Assembly: GCA_927910885.1 (NCBI GenBank)
Contig: CAKMOD010000072.1
Coordinates: forward strand, 6,778 to 70,777
Length of the DNA stretch: 64,000 nucleotides
From: an uncultured Prevotella sp.
Lineage (GTDB): Bacteria; Bacteroidota; Bacteroidia; Bacteroidales; Bacteroidaceae
Direction of reading: 5' to 3'
A program made the translations under genes and the position numbers. Positions within the stretch are counted from its first letter, which is position 1; each line of letters opens with the position of its first letter. Below the pieces are notes generated by a model. The model made no database searches, was not told the origin of the DNA, and saw only the letters and a list, made by a program, of their open reading frames with translations. This document shows positions 43,002-52,998 of the stretch, in pieces.

Positions 43002-43044
43002 AAAAGTCCGGCTATCCCTTCCTTGGACAGATAACTGGACTTTT
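43002..43044 (+). terminator. Terminator of SLT-like gene
   Basis: AAAAGTCC pairs with GGACTTTT and is followed by CCTTTT. A partial inner stem occupies the loop. Confidence 0.65.
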
Positions 43045-43069
43045 CCTTTTATATCTCTTTCTTTTTTCT

Positions 43070-43077
43070 TAATTTTG
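43070..43077 (+). promoter_or_regulatory. Promoter -7 box for SGNH hydrolase gene
   Basis: TAATTTTG matches TAnnTTTG, 66 bases upstream of the ATG at 43143. Confidence 0.45.
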
Positions 43078-43142
43078 CAGTAAGAATAGTTAAGATTATT
43101 ACTAAGTATTCTGATGGTTTGATATGTTATTCAAGTGTTTAT

Positions 43143-43823
43143 ATGAAGAAAAAACTATTATTTTGCCTCTTTCTTTTTGTTACCACCCTATCAATACAAG
43201 CTCAGAACGTTACGTATCGCGGCTCAAAACACTATAATATTAAAGTGAATCAATTTAAGCAAGAGGGCTCTTTGCCAGATAATGCTATTGTCATGTTGGG
43301 CGATAGTCATTCTGAATATGGAAAAGACTGGAATCGCTTCTTTCCTAATGCAAGAAAGATTATTAATAGGGGGATTATTGGGGATGATAGTCGAGGGATT
43401 TCTAATCGATTAAATCAGATTTTGCCTTATAAACCAAGTAAAATATTCTTTGAGTGTGGAACTAATGATTTAAGCCATGGATGGACGGTTGAGCGCACTT
43501 TTCAGGGCGTTATTAACGTCATTGAGTCAATTCGTAAAACGTGTCCACAAACTAAACTTTATGTTCAAAGTCTTTTACCCTTAAATGAAAAAGTTGGTGT
43601 TTGGAAACTACTTAAAGGTAAGGATGATATGATTATTCAGTTAAATGAAAAGTTGAAGAACTATTGTAGTGCTAATAAGCTTGTATTTATAGACTTATAT
43701 ACCCCCCTTTTAGGTGCTAACGCTAATGAAATGCACCCTGATTATTGTCGTGATGGACTTCATCTTACGAATAAAGGTTATGAGGTATGGGCAAATATTA
43801 TTCGTTCATATATTAATGAATAA
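43143..43823 (+). CDS. Secreted SGNH/GDSL-type esterase
   Basis: The 226-residue protein has a signal peptide (MKKKLLFCLFLFVTTLSIQAQ) and the four SGNH blocks: VMLGDSHSEY (Ser nucleophile), a Gly in GIIGDDSRG, Asn in ECGTNDLSHG, and DGLHLTNKGYEVW (Asp and His). It probably hydrolyses an acyl or acetyl ester on a glycan in the periplasm or at the surface, though the substrate is not readable. The ATG at 43143 is used because the signal peptide begins there and the longer frame starts at TTG. Confidence 0.88.
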   Translation: MKKKLLFCLFLFVTTLSIQAQNVTYRGSKHYNIKVNQFKQEGSLPDNAIVMLGDSHSEYGKDWNRFFPNARKIINRGIIGDDSRGISNRLNQILPYKPSKIFFECGTNDLSHGWTVERTFQGVINVIESIRKTCPQTKLYVQSLLPLNEKVGVWKLLKGKDDMIIQLNEKLKNYCSANKLVFIDLYTPLLGANANEMHPDYCRDGLHLTNKGYEVWANIIRSYINE

Positions 43824-43955
43824 TCTCAGCTTTTCTTTATTTAAGCACTTACAATTTTGACGGGATAGAGTCTAAATGATATGCTAATCAACTTTTATAT
43901 TTGTTGTTGATAAGCATTCTATTTGTAAAATAAAATCGTATCTTCAAAAGTAAAA

Positions 43956-44097
43956 GATGCTCTTTTGCGTTTGAAAAGATGTCCAATTGGCTTTTAAAAG
44001 ATGCCCTTTTACAATGTTACTAACGCCCTTTTGGATTCCAATTAAGCACCTTTTAAAAAGGGTTTTTACAACTACTTGATAATCGGTTAGTTACAAT
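43956..44097 (+). repeat. Family A 22-bp phased element, copy A6
   Basis: Units start at 43958 (TGCTC), 43980 (TGTCC), 44002 (TGCCC), 44024 (CGCCC) and 44046 (GCACC), with all four steps exactly 22. The TTGAT box at 44076 is exactly 30 bases past the last unit. This is the cleanest copy. Confidence 0.9.
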
Positions 44098-44104
44098 AAT
44101 AAAA

Positions 44105-44152
44105 AAATAACGGCTATTTTGACCTTAAATAAGGTTTAATAGACGTTATTTT
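44105..44152 (-). terminator. Nested hairpin downstream of dnaB
   Basis: AAATAACG pairs with CGTTATTT around a loop holding the inner dyad ACCTTA / TAAGGT. It is 53 bases beyond the dnaB stop. Confidence 0.55.
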
Positions 44153-44204
44153 GTAATGAAATTTCGTATGATTTATTTATCTTTGAATGATTACCTTACA
44201 CACT

Positions 44205-45725
44205 TTAGAAAGGTGCTCTCATATCTCCTGTTGGATATGGTGGAATAGGTTCATCATTCATTTTACTGCCAATAATCTCACCACCCAATGGATCGTCAGG
44301 TATTGGTGCGGCCATGTCGACATCTTCTGGGTTAGCAAAGCGAGTGTATTCACCACGGAAGTTGAGTAGCACATCACCTGTTGCACCCTTACGGTGCTTA
44401 GCAATAATAATCTGAGCCATACCGTGAAGGTCGTTACCATGATCATCTTGTAGGATGTGGTAATACTCTGGGCGATGCACAAAGAGTACCATATCGGCAT
44501 CCTGCTCAATGGCACCAGACTCACGCAAGTCACTTAGCTGTGGACGTTTACCCTCACGTGGGTCACGCTGTTCAACTGCACGGCTTAACTGTGATAGTGC
44601 CAATATCGGAATATTCAGCTCTTTTGCAAGTCCTTTTAATGAGCGGCTAATCGTAGAAACCTCTTCCTGACGGCTGCTGAAGCGCATACCATTCGCATTC
44701 ATCAACTGCAAGTAGTCAATCATGAGAACTTCTATATTGTGTTCACGTACCAATCGGCGCGCTTTTGTTCGAAGTTCGAAGATAGAGAGACCAGGTGTGT
44801 CATCAACATAGATAGGTGCACCCTGCATCTTTCGTATATTAGAATCGAAACGCTCCCACTCATCAGGAGTGAGCTGACCGTTGAGAATCTTATTACCCGG
44901 TACAGAACATACGTTTGAAATCAAACGGTTGACAAGCTGTACGTTGTTCATCTCAAGAGAGAAGAATGCTATAGGTTTACGATAGTCAACGGCTATATTT
45001 TTAGCAATACTAAGTGCAAATGAGGTCTTACCCATGGCTGGACGTCCAGCAATAATAATCAAGTCGGATGCCTGCCAACCTGCTGTAATCTTATCTAAGT
45101 CATGGAAACCACTTGGTACACCAGTTAAACTACCTTTGTTGTTTGCAGCCTTGAGAAGCAGTTGATGAGCCTGCTCAACGACAGTATCAATTTGCACATA
45201 ATCTTGTAGCATATTTTTCTGAGAAATCTCAAACAAAGTACCCTCAGCTTTTTGCATCAACTCATCAACATCGACGGTTTCATCGAAGGCATCAGTCTCA
45301 ATCATTGAGGCAAACTGAATAAGTTGGCGTGCTAAGTATTTCTGTGCAAGAATATGTGCGTGATAGGTGATATTCGCAGAAGAAGCAACCTTGGAACTAA
45401 GTTCCACGACATAAGCAGGACCACCTATATCTTCAAGTGTTCCCTTATGACGGAGTTCCTCAACCACAGTCATGATGTCTACAGGTCTCTCCTTTAGGTT
45501 CAAGGATTGTATAGCTTCGTAAATTTTCTCGTGGCGAGAATCATAAAATGTTTCTGGTTTAATGATTTCAGAAACAACTGTAAAGGCGTCGCTATCAATC
45601 ATAAGTGCACCTAAAACAACTTTCTCAATGTCAGTTGCCTGTGGCTGGAGGTGACCGAATGTCGTGTCAATAGGAGCCTGCTTGGTCCTACGACTGCTTT
45701 TATTGTTATTACTTCTTTCTGGCAT
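44205..45725 (-). CDS. dnaB: Replicative DNA helicase DnaB
   Basis: The 506-residue hexameric helicase unwinds DNA at the replication fork. The N-terminal DnaB domain (LQPQATDIEKVVLGALMIDS) leads to the RecA-like motor with Walker A GRPAMGKTSFAL near residue 228, MIDYLQLM (Walker B) and LSQLSRAVEQRDP. No intein is present, and the length is normal. It is divergent from ispE. The promoter box may be TAATTTTG on the minus strand at 45733-45740, very close to the start. Confidence 0.95.
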   Translation of the reverse strand: MPERSNNNKSSRRTKQAPIDTTFGHLQPQATDIEKVVLGALMIDSDAFTVVSEIIKPETFYDSRHEKIYEAIQSLNLKERPVDIMTVVEELRHKGTLEDIGGPAYVVELSSKVASSANITYHAHILAQKYLARQLIQFASMIETDAFDETVDVDELMQKAEGTLFEISQKNMLQDYVQIDTVVEQAHQLLLKAANNKGSLTGVPSGFHDLDKITAGWQASDLIIIAGRPAMGKTSFALSIAKNIAVDYRKPIAFFSLEMNNVQLVNRLISNVCSVPGNKILNGQLTPDEWERFDSNIRKMQGAPIYVDDTPGLSIFELRTKARRLVREHNIEVLMIDYLQLMNANGMRFSSRQEEVSTISRSLKGLAKELNIPILALSQLSRAVEQRDPREGKRPQLSDLRESGAIEQDADMVLFVHRPEYYHILQDDHGNDLHGMAQIIIAKHRKGATGDVLLNFRGEYTRFANPEDVDMAAPIPDDPLGGEIIGSKMNDEPIPPYPTGDMRAPF

Positions 45726-45783
45726 ACGCTGGCAAAATTACAAAAAATATTCCATTTCTAACATCAATCTTATAAGCTTTTAT

Positions 45784-45791
45784 TATCTTTG
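45784..45791 (+). promoter_or_regulatory. Promoter -7 box for ispE
   Basis: TATCTTTG is an exact -7 box, 33 bases upstream of the ATG at 45825. Confidence 0.6.
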
Positions 45792-45824
45792 CAGAAAAGA
45801 ATCTTTAAATTATAATTTTAGACT

Positions 45825-46664
45825 ATGATTACTTTTCCTTGCTGCAAAATCAACCTCGGTTTAAATATTGTTGCAAAACGTCCTGATGGTTATCATGACC
45901 TTGAAACTGTCTTTTATCCAGTGCCTTTATGTGATGCTTTGGAAATAAAGAAGATGGATGAGGAGTTTCCCTCTCCTACTCCTATTGACCTAAAAGTGAC
46001 AGGCAATGTCGTAGAATGTGATGAGAGTAAGAATTTGGTTGTTAAAGCTTATCATCTTCTTGCACAAGATTATAATCTTCCACGTATTCATGCTCATCTT
46101 GTTAAGCGTATTCCTATGCAAGCAGGACTTGGCGGTGGCTCTGCTGATGCCGCTTATATGATTCGGTTGCTTGACGAGCGTTTTCGTTTGAATATGGGGA
46201 ATGCTGAGATGGAACGTTATGCAGCTAAATTAGGTGCTGACTGTGCGTTCTTTATTCGTTCTGAAATAGCTTATGCAACGGGAATTGGTGATGTGCTTGC
46301 ACCTGCAGACAATGAGGAAAATAATTTAGAAGGATATTATCTTGCATTGGTAAAACCTGATGTTGCTGTTTCAACTGCTGAAGCATACGCAGGTGTGACA
46401 CCTAAGAAGCCAGTGAAAAGCTGTCGTGATATCGTTCGTCAACCGATTGATACATGGCGTTCTGAATTGTCAAATGATTTTGAGGCATCTATTTTTGCAA
46501 AACATCCTATATTGGCTGATGTTAAGGAAAAGCTATATAAGAATGGTGCTCTGTATGCACAGATGTCAGGTAGTGGTAGTACTATTTTTGGTATCTTTGG
46601 ACAGAAACCAACAAACATAAAGGAACTCTTCCCAAATATGTTCACATATTGTGTCAGACTCTAA
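45825..46664 (+). CDS. ispE: 4-diphosphocytidyl-2-C-methyl-D-erythritol kinase
   Basis: The 279-residue GHMP kinase phosphorylates CDP-ME in the MEP isoprenoid pathway. It has the N-terminal CCKINLGLNIVAKRPDGYHDLETVF block, the GHMP ATP-binding loop MQAGLGGGSADAAYM near residues 98-112, and MSGSGSTIFGIF near the C-terminus. The length is normal. addA follows, with its likely ATG 19 bases beyond the stop, so the two are likely co-transcribed. Confidence 0.95.
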   Translation: MITFPCCKINLGLNIVAKRPDGYHDLETVFYPVPLCDALEIKKMDEEFPSPTPIDLKVTGNVVECDESKNLVVKAYHLLAQDYNLPRIHAHLVKRIPMQAGLGGGSADAAYMIRLLDERFRLNMGNAEMERYAAKLGADCAFFIRSEIAYATGIGDVLAPADNEENNLEGYYLALVKPDVAVSTAEAYAGVTPKKPVKSCRDIVRQPIDTWRSELSNDFEASIFAKHPILADVKEKLYKNGALYAQMSGSGSTIFGIFGQKPTNIKELFPNMFTYCVRL

Positions 46665-46683
46665 CATCAATCTTTACTCATTC

Positions 46684-49600
46684 ATGATGGAAAAAGCATT
46701 AACGGTTTATAAAGCATCAGCAGGTTCAGGCAAGACATTTACATTAGCATCAGAATATATCACCTTAGTGGTAAAGAATCCACAAGATTATAAGAAGATT
46801 CTTGCCGTTACCTTTACTAATAAGGCAACGCAGGAAATGAAAACGCGTATTCTTTCCCAGCTATATGGTATTGCTCATAAGTTGCCAGACTCTCAGGCAT
46901 ATTATGAGCAAGTGTCACAGAAGACAGGTTTCCCTGAACAAACGATTAGGGAGAATGCTGCTGAAGCTTTGTCGCTGCTTACTCACCATTATAATGAGTT
47001 TCGTGTACAGACGATTGATGCCTTCTTTCAATCTGTATTGCGTAATCTTGCTCGTGAATTGAACCTTACAGCTAACCTTCGTATTGACCTCAATGATGAG
47101 CAGGTTGAGGCGCAGGCTGTCGATGAGTTGATTAATAGTCTGGAAGAGGGTGAAGAGGTTCTGAGTTGGATTCGCGATTATATCGATAAAAATATTGAAG
47201 ATGATAAGGGGTGGAATGTCATTGGACAGATAAAGGATTTCGGAAAGAATATTTTTAAGGACTTCTATAAAGAGCATAAGGCTGAGCTTGATAATCGATT
47301 CCGTGAAGAGTCGTTTTTTGACGATTTCATCACGGATTTGCGTAAGAGGCGTGCACACACTTTAAAGAATTTGAATGATCAAGCAAAGCAAATGCTACAG
47401 AAAATACGTGAAGCTAATGTGGACGACCCAAGTTTATTCAACAACAAGTCAAGAGGAATATATCCATATATAGTTAAATTGGCAAGGGTACTCCATCAGA
47501 TAATGATGCTCCCAATTATGTAAATACGTGTATAGAAAATGTAACCAAGTGGCCAGCTGGTTCTTGTTCTGCAGATAAGAAAGCAACGATTATTGAACTT
47601 GCTTCAGCATCATTATGCAATGATTTAAAACTCTTGGAAAAATATAGAATAGAAGGATGGAAGGAGTATCAATCTTGTAATTTAGTACTTAAACATCTTT
47701 CTCAACTTCGTCTTTTACATGCTATTTCAGAGGCTGTTGATGAGATAAATAAAGACACGAACCGATTTATGCTAAGTAACACACAGTCATTATTTAGCAC
47801 ATTAATGAAAGATTCTGATACGCCTTTTGTTTTTGAGAAGATGGGAGCTTACTTGAAGCATATCATGATTGATGAGTTTCAAGATACGAGTACTATTCAA
47901 TGGAACAATTTCCGCAAGCTACTTGATAACTGTATGGCACAAATAGAATCTCATAATCTTATTGTGGGTGATGTCAAACAGAGTATTTATCGATGGCGTC
48001 AAGGTGATTGGAAATTGCTAAATAATATTGAGCATAACTTTTCTAAGGAACAAATAAAGATAGAACCGCTGGATACTAACTATCGCTCAGAAGAGAACAT
48101 AATCCGATTTAATAATGCTTTCTTTACGCAGGCTGTTGTACAAACTGTTAAAGAGTTGGAGAGCGATAAGATAAAAGGTGCCAGCCAATTAATTGAAGCT
48201 TATAAGGAAATTGAGCAGAAACCGCGGAAAGATAATGGTAAGGGTTGTGTACGCATCAAGCTCTTTCGATATGATAAAGCTATAAGTGCAGAATATAAGG
48301 AGAACATTCTAAATGAACTAATAGATAATGTTCGTCAACTTTTAGAACATGGATATAAACAAAAGGATATTGCTATTCTTACACGCTCAAAGACTGTAAT
48401 ACCAGATATTGTAGATAAGTTTCAAAGTGAGTTTGGAACAGATGTAAGTCTTGTATCTGACGAGGCTTTTCAATTAGATGCTTCGTTAGCTGTTAATGTG
48501 ATTATTGCTGCTCTACGATTGCTTACACATCCAGATGATAAATTAACAGAAAGCAAGTTGGTTAAGCTTTATCAGCAGCAAGTAATGCAGATAGATAAAG
48601 ATAATAATGCATTGTTTGTTGATGGAGGTAAAATTGAATTAAAGTCTTTCTTACCAAGTAGTTATGTTGATAAGTTTGAGTCTTTATTAAGATTATCTCT
48701 TGTTGATTTGGTTGATGAGATTTATTCGCTTTTTAATCTTGGTAGTCTTGAAGGGCAGAGTGCATACGTATGTACATTCTATGATACACTAAATGAGTAT
48801 TTGAGAGATCACCCAGCAGATATTGACGATTTCATCGAAGAATGGGAAGACACGCTTTCAAGTAATACTATTCAAAGTGATGAAGTCGATGGAATACGCT
48901 TGATAACTATTCATAAGAGTAAAGGTCTTGAATATTATAACGTTCTGATTCCATTCTGTGATTGGGAGTTAGAAAAAACAATGGTAATACAATATGGTGT
49001 CCAGGAGATAATAAGGAGAAGCCTTATGGAGAATTACCGTTGATTCCGATAGATTTTTCCAAAAAGATGTTAGGTACTGTATTTGAAGATGATTACAAAG
49101 AGGAGCATCTTCAGAATACGGTTGATAATATGAATTTGCTTTATGTTGCCTTTACACGTGCTGGAAAGAATCTATTTATTACTGGCAAAAAGGCCTCTAA
49201 AAGCATTTTTACAAACCTGCAAAATGGTAATACGGCAAAAGATCGTTCGCAGATTATACAATTAGTTATCGATGACCTTGCTAATGAATTAGATGGAGCA
49301 ACGCTTGATGATGCTGGAGATAAGGAATCTATCAGTTTTGAGTTTGGTACTTTGACAGATTGTGAAGAGCGTGTAAAACAGGAGAAGTCTACGGAGAATC
49401 CTTTTGAACTTACACCAAAGACGCATAAGTTGAAGATAGAGACATTCCCCCACCCTGTCAGCTTCCGACAGAGTAATAAGAGTCATGACTTTATCAATGG
49501 CGAAGATATTGCCCCTTCAGATACAAATCGTTATATAAAGGTTGGAAATATACTTCATCAACTCTTCTCTACTATTCTTACTGAGGATGATATTGAACCT

Positions 49601-49996
49601 CGCTTGAAAGAGTTAGAGCAAGAGGGAGTTATCTATAATGATGAGGTTACATCAAGAGAACTTCAAAACAAGATTGGCAATGCTCTGAAGAATGAAAAAG
49701 TGAAAGATTGGTTTAGTTCACGATGGAAACTGTTTAATGAATGTACCATTCTTGACTATGATAAGGAGAGTGGAGATATTTATGAACATCGTCCTGACCG
49801 TGTAATGACCGATGGTAAGGAGATAATTGTGGTAGATTTCAAGTTTGGTAAACCACGAGAAGAATATCATGAGCAAGTACAACGCTACATGAGTTTGCTT
49901 ATGCGTATGGGCTATGAGAAGGTGTCTGGTTATATTTGGTATGTCGTTAGAAACGAGATCGTACCAACTCCTTTTCTCCCATTAAAGGGCGAATAG
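46684..49996 (+). CDS. addA: AddA-like UvrD-type helicase-nuclease, two frameshifts
   Basis: Corrected, the gene codes for about 1100 residues. It has Walker A KASAGSGKTFTLASEYI near residue 11, a conserved FRVQTIDAFFQSVLR, VGDVKQSIYRWR, SKGLEYYNVLIPFC, and the C-terminal nuclease VVDFKFGKPREEYHEQVQRY. The frame breaks twice. Near 47489 one A is missing, and with it LAKGTPSDNDAPNY continues. At the A run at 48974-48979 one A is missing, and with it LEKNNGNTIWCPGDNKEKPY continues. I infer homopolymer errors, not decay, because all motifs survive. The ATG at 46684 is chosen over a GTG that overlaps ispE. Its partner addB lies 52 bases downstream. Together they would process double-strand breaks for recombination. 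Confidence 0.85.
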
Positions 49997-50048
49997 CCTA
50001 TATAACTAATTTCATTTCATTCTTAACAAGCGTTCTGATATATAAATT

Positions 50049-52925
50049 ATGAATACATTTCTCGAACACGTTGCAGCTGATTTGTTGAAGAAATATGGTA
50101 ATGACATGGCGCATATAGCCGTTGTCTTTCCTAATAAGCGTGCTGCCCTATTTTTGAATCAAGCATTAGCTCGATTGGCTGATGGTCCCGTATGGAGTCC
50201 AGCATATATTACTATCTCTGACTTCTTTCGTCAACATTCAGGACTAACAATTGCAGATCCTATTAAAAGTATTTGTGACCTCTATAAGAGTTATGTTGAG
50301 GTTACAGGCAATACGAATGAAACTTTAGACCATTTCTATGGATGGGGACAACTGCTCTTAGCCGATTTCGATGATATCGATAAAAATATGGCGGATGCCG
50401 AGATGGTGTTCTCTAATATTAGTAACCTTAAAGAGTTAGATGATATTAGCTATCTTAGCGATGAACAGAAGGCTGAGTTACGCCGTTTCTTCGCTAATTT
50501 CGACGATAATCCAGAGGGTCTTAGAGAACGTTTTATAACCCTTTGGGCTAAGTTGAATGATATATATAATGATTTTAGGCAAAGGCTTAGAGGTCAAAAG
50601 TTTGCATACGAGGGTATGCTTTATCGTGATGTGGTAGAGAATGTGAAGATAGAAGTACAATATGAACATTATATTTTTGTCGGTTTCAACGTACTTCAGA
50701 AGGTTGAGCAGCTTCTTTTTAAACGCTTTTTAAAGGAAGAAAAGGCAAGTTTCTATTGGGATTATGATCGATATTACATGAAGTCAACGAATGAGGCAGG
50801 TAACTATATTCGTCGTTGGCTTGATAAATTCCCCAATACCTTACCTAATGATAACGATGAATTGTATGATAATTTAGGTAAAGAGAAGGAAATAAATATT
50901 ATCTCTGCCCCTACTGAGAACTTACAAGCACGTTATATCACCGAGTGGTTACGAGAGAATGAAAGATATAAAGATGGTAAGCGTACAGCAATTGTTCTTT
51001 GTGATGAACATCTGTTGCAGACCGTTATTCATTGTATACCTGATGAAGTCGATACTCTGAATGTCACAACGGGTTATCCGTTACAACAAACCCCGATAGC
51101 ATCGATGGTTACGCAGCTTTGGGCATTACAGACAGAAGGTTATTCTGTGCAAGAGCAGAGTTATAGACTTCATTATGTAAACAGAGTGTTACGTCACCCT
51201 TATGGAAAGTATTTAACACCTAAAGTTGCCGAAATCATCGAACGATTGAATAGTGAACGGCAGTTTTATGTGAAGCCAAAAGAAGGCTCAATCTTTGAAT
51301 ACCATCCAAGTGATAAGCAGAACCTACAAGCATTAGTTAGTTGGTTAGCAGAAACTATCCGTTTCATCGGCATGAATGGTGCAGACGATAAAGACCCACT
51401 CTTTGAAGAGTCTATTTTCCGTATGTACACCTTGCTCATACGTTTGTCTGAGCTGATGACAAATGGTGATTTGGATGCTGATAAGATAATTTTTCGTCGA
51501 CTTTTAACACAGCTTATTGCCGCTACAAGTATTCCTTTCCATGGTGAGCCAGCACGTGGTGTACAAGTGATGGGCGTTCTTGAAACGCGTAATCTCGATT
51601 TTGATCATGTACTTGTGCTCTCTTGTAACGAAGGAAATATGCCAAAAGGAATAGATGATGCATCATTTATACCTCATCTTATACGTAAGGCATACGAGTT
51701 AACTACAATTGATAATAAGATTTCTATCTATAGCTACTATTTCCATAGTATGATTCAGCGGGCAAAGGATGTTACTTTCCTTTATAATAACTCCACACAA
51801 GGTAGTCATACCGGAGAGATGAGTCGTTTCATTTTACAGTTGATGGTAGAATGGAATCACCCAATTCATCGACTAACTTTGCAAGCAGGACAAGAACCAA
51901 TGCGCTGTGAGGCCGAAGAGGTTGAAAAGAATGAAGCTGTATTGAAAAGACTCGATGAAATCAGTTATTTCTCACCAACTGCTATTAATACATATATAAC
52001 TTGTCCACTAAAGTATTACTTTAAATATATTGCTGGTATAAATGAACTCGATGAAATCGATGTTGATGATGTTGATAATCGAATGTTTGGTAATATCTTT
52101 CATACTGCAGCACAGCTCATGTATGAAAAGTTATTGCCAAGAGAAGTCATTACTACCAAGAATATAGATTACTTGTTGAAGACAGGAAAGAGCACACAGT
52201 CTCTCACATCAGGCAATGCAGAACTTACATTGGATGATATAGTCGACGAGGCATTTGCTACTGAACTTTTTCATCAACAACGAGGAGTAAGGAAACATCC
52301 AAAGCTTAATGGACTGCAACTCATTAATCGTGAAGTAATCATAAAGTATCTTCATCAATTATTGCGAATTGATCGGCGTTCTGCCCCATTACGTGTGATT
52401 GGGCATGAGTTTCCTGTTAAACGCTCATTGACAATTAATGTGAATGGATTAGAGAAGCAAATAGAAACGGGTGGACGTATTGATCGTTTGGACGAGATAC
52501 TTGTTGATGGTGATAATGCACGCTTGCGTGTTGTAGACTACAAAACTGGTGGTAAAGCTGCGGAGTCATTGAAAAGTGTTGATGAAATGTTTGACTCAAA
52601 GAATTTAAGTAAAAAGAGTGACTACACAATGCAGGCGATGCTTTACAGTCTTATTGAAGCAAAGGACGACTCAGAGCACAATCCTAATCATCGTGCCGTT
52701 AGTCCTGCTTTGCTCTTTATTCAACATGCAGGTAGTGATGACTATACTCCTGTACTGTCAATAGATAATGAGGAAGTTACGGATGTTACTGTATATGAAG
52801 AGGATTTTCTTAGAAATCTCACGGAGAAGCTCGAAGAAATACATAATCCTAATATAGCTTTTGCTCCAACAGATAATACTGATAGTTGTAAATACTGTCC
52901 TTATAAACAGATGTGTGGACGATAA
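50049..52925 (+). CDS. addB: AddB-like nuclease with iron-sulphur cysteines
   Basis: The 958-residue protein has an N-terminal inactive-helicase-like region beginning VVFPNKRAALFLNQAL. It ends in a PD-(D/E)XK nuclease domain with RVVDYKTGGK (Asp and Lys). Cysteines in ITCPLKYYFKY (about residue 655) and the C-terminal CKYCPYKQMC (947, 950, 956) are spaced like the AddB 4Fe-4S cluster. It is the partner of addA in double-strand-break repair. It starts 52 bases after addA and ends before a bidirectional terminator. Confidence 0.88.
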   Translation: MNTFLEHVAADLLKKYGNDMAHIAVVFPNKRAALFLNQALARLADGPVWSPAYITISDFFRQHSGLTIADPIKSICDLYKSYVEVTGNTNETLDHFYGWGQLLLADFDDIDKNMADAEMVFSNISNLKELDDISYLSDEQKAELRRFFANFDDNPEGLRERFITLWAKLNDIYNDFRQRLRGQKFAYEGMLYRDVVENVKIEVQYEHYIFVGFNVLQKVEQLLFKRFLKEEKASFYWDYDRYYMKSTNEAGNYIRRWLDKFPNTLPNDNDELYDNLGKEKEINIISAPTENLQARYITEWLRENERYKDGKRTAIVLCDEHLLQTVIHCIPDEVDTLNVTTGYPLQQTPIASMVTQLWALQTEGYSVQEQSYRLHYVNRVLRHPYGKYLTPKVAEIIERLNSERQFYVKPKEGSIFEYHPSDKQNLQALVSWLAETIRFIGMNGADDKDPLFEESIFRMYTLLIRLSELMTNGDLDADKIIFRRLLTQLIAATSIPFHGEPARGVQVMGVLETRNLDFDHVLVLSCNEGNMPKGIDDASFIPHLIRKAYELTTIDNKISIYSYYFHSMIQRAKDVTFLYNNSTQGSHTGEMSRFILQLMVEWNHPIHRLTLQAGQEPMRCEAEEVEKNEAVLKRLDEISYFSPTAINTYITCPLKYYFKYIAGINELDEIDVDDVDNRMFGNIFHTAAQLMYEKLLPREVITTKNIDYLLKTGKSTQSLTSGNAELTLDDIVDEAFATELFHQQRGVRKHPKLNGLQLINREVIIKYLHQLLRIDRRSAPLRVIGHEFPVKRSLTINVNGLEKQIETGGRIDRLDEILVDGDNARLRVVDYKTGGKAAESLKSVDEMFDSKNLSKKSDYTMQAMLYSLIEAKDDSEHNPNHRAVSPALLFIQHAGSDDYTPVLSIDNEEVTDVTVYEEDFLRNLTEKLEEIHNPNIAFAPTDNTDSCKYCPYKQMCGR

Positions 52926-52942
52926 TTACAGCTATAAAGATA

Positions 52943-52982
52943 ATAGGCGGTCATAAATGCGAATACATTTATGGCCGCCTAT
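52943..52982. terminator. Bidirectional terminator between addB and uvrD-type gene
   Basis: ATAGGCGG-t-CATAAATG pairs with CATTTATG-g-CCGCCTAT over a 6-base loop, a near-perfect stem in the 73-base gap between convergent genes. Confidence 0.85.
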
Positions 52983-52998
52983 CGTATTTGTAATGTTC

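Larger units (their letters stand above)
43824..44204. other. Intergenic region (381 bp) between convergent genes
   Basis: No gene is seen. The region holds family A copy A6 at 43956-44097, a nested hairpin at 44105-44152, and a short stretch TTTTGTAATGAAATTTC that is partly shared with copy A3. Confidence 0.6.

Noticed and set aside
2424..49996. Frameshifted genes as programmed frameshifts or phase variation
   Set aside because: The runs are short (2-6 bases), there is no slippery-site plus structure pattern, and phase-variable genes usually carry longer repeats. Sequencing error explains all of them, including the tRNAs.
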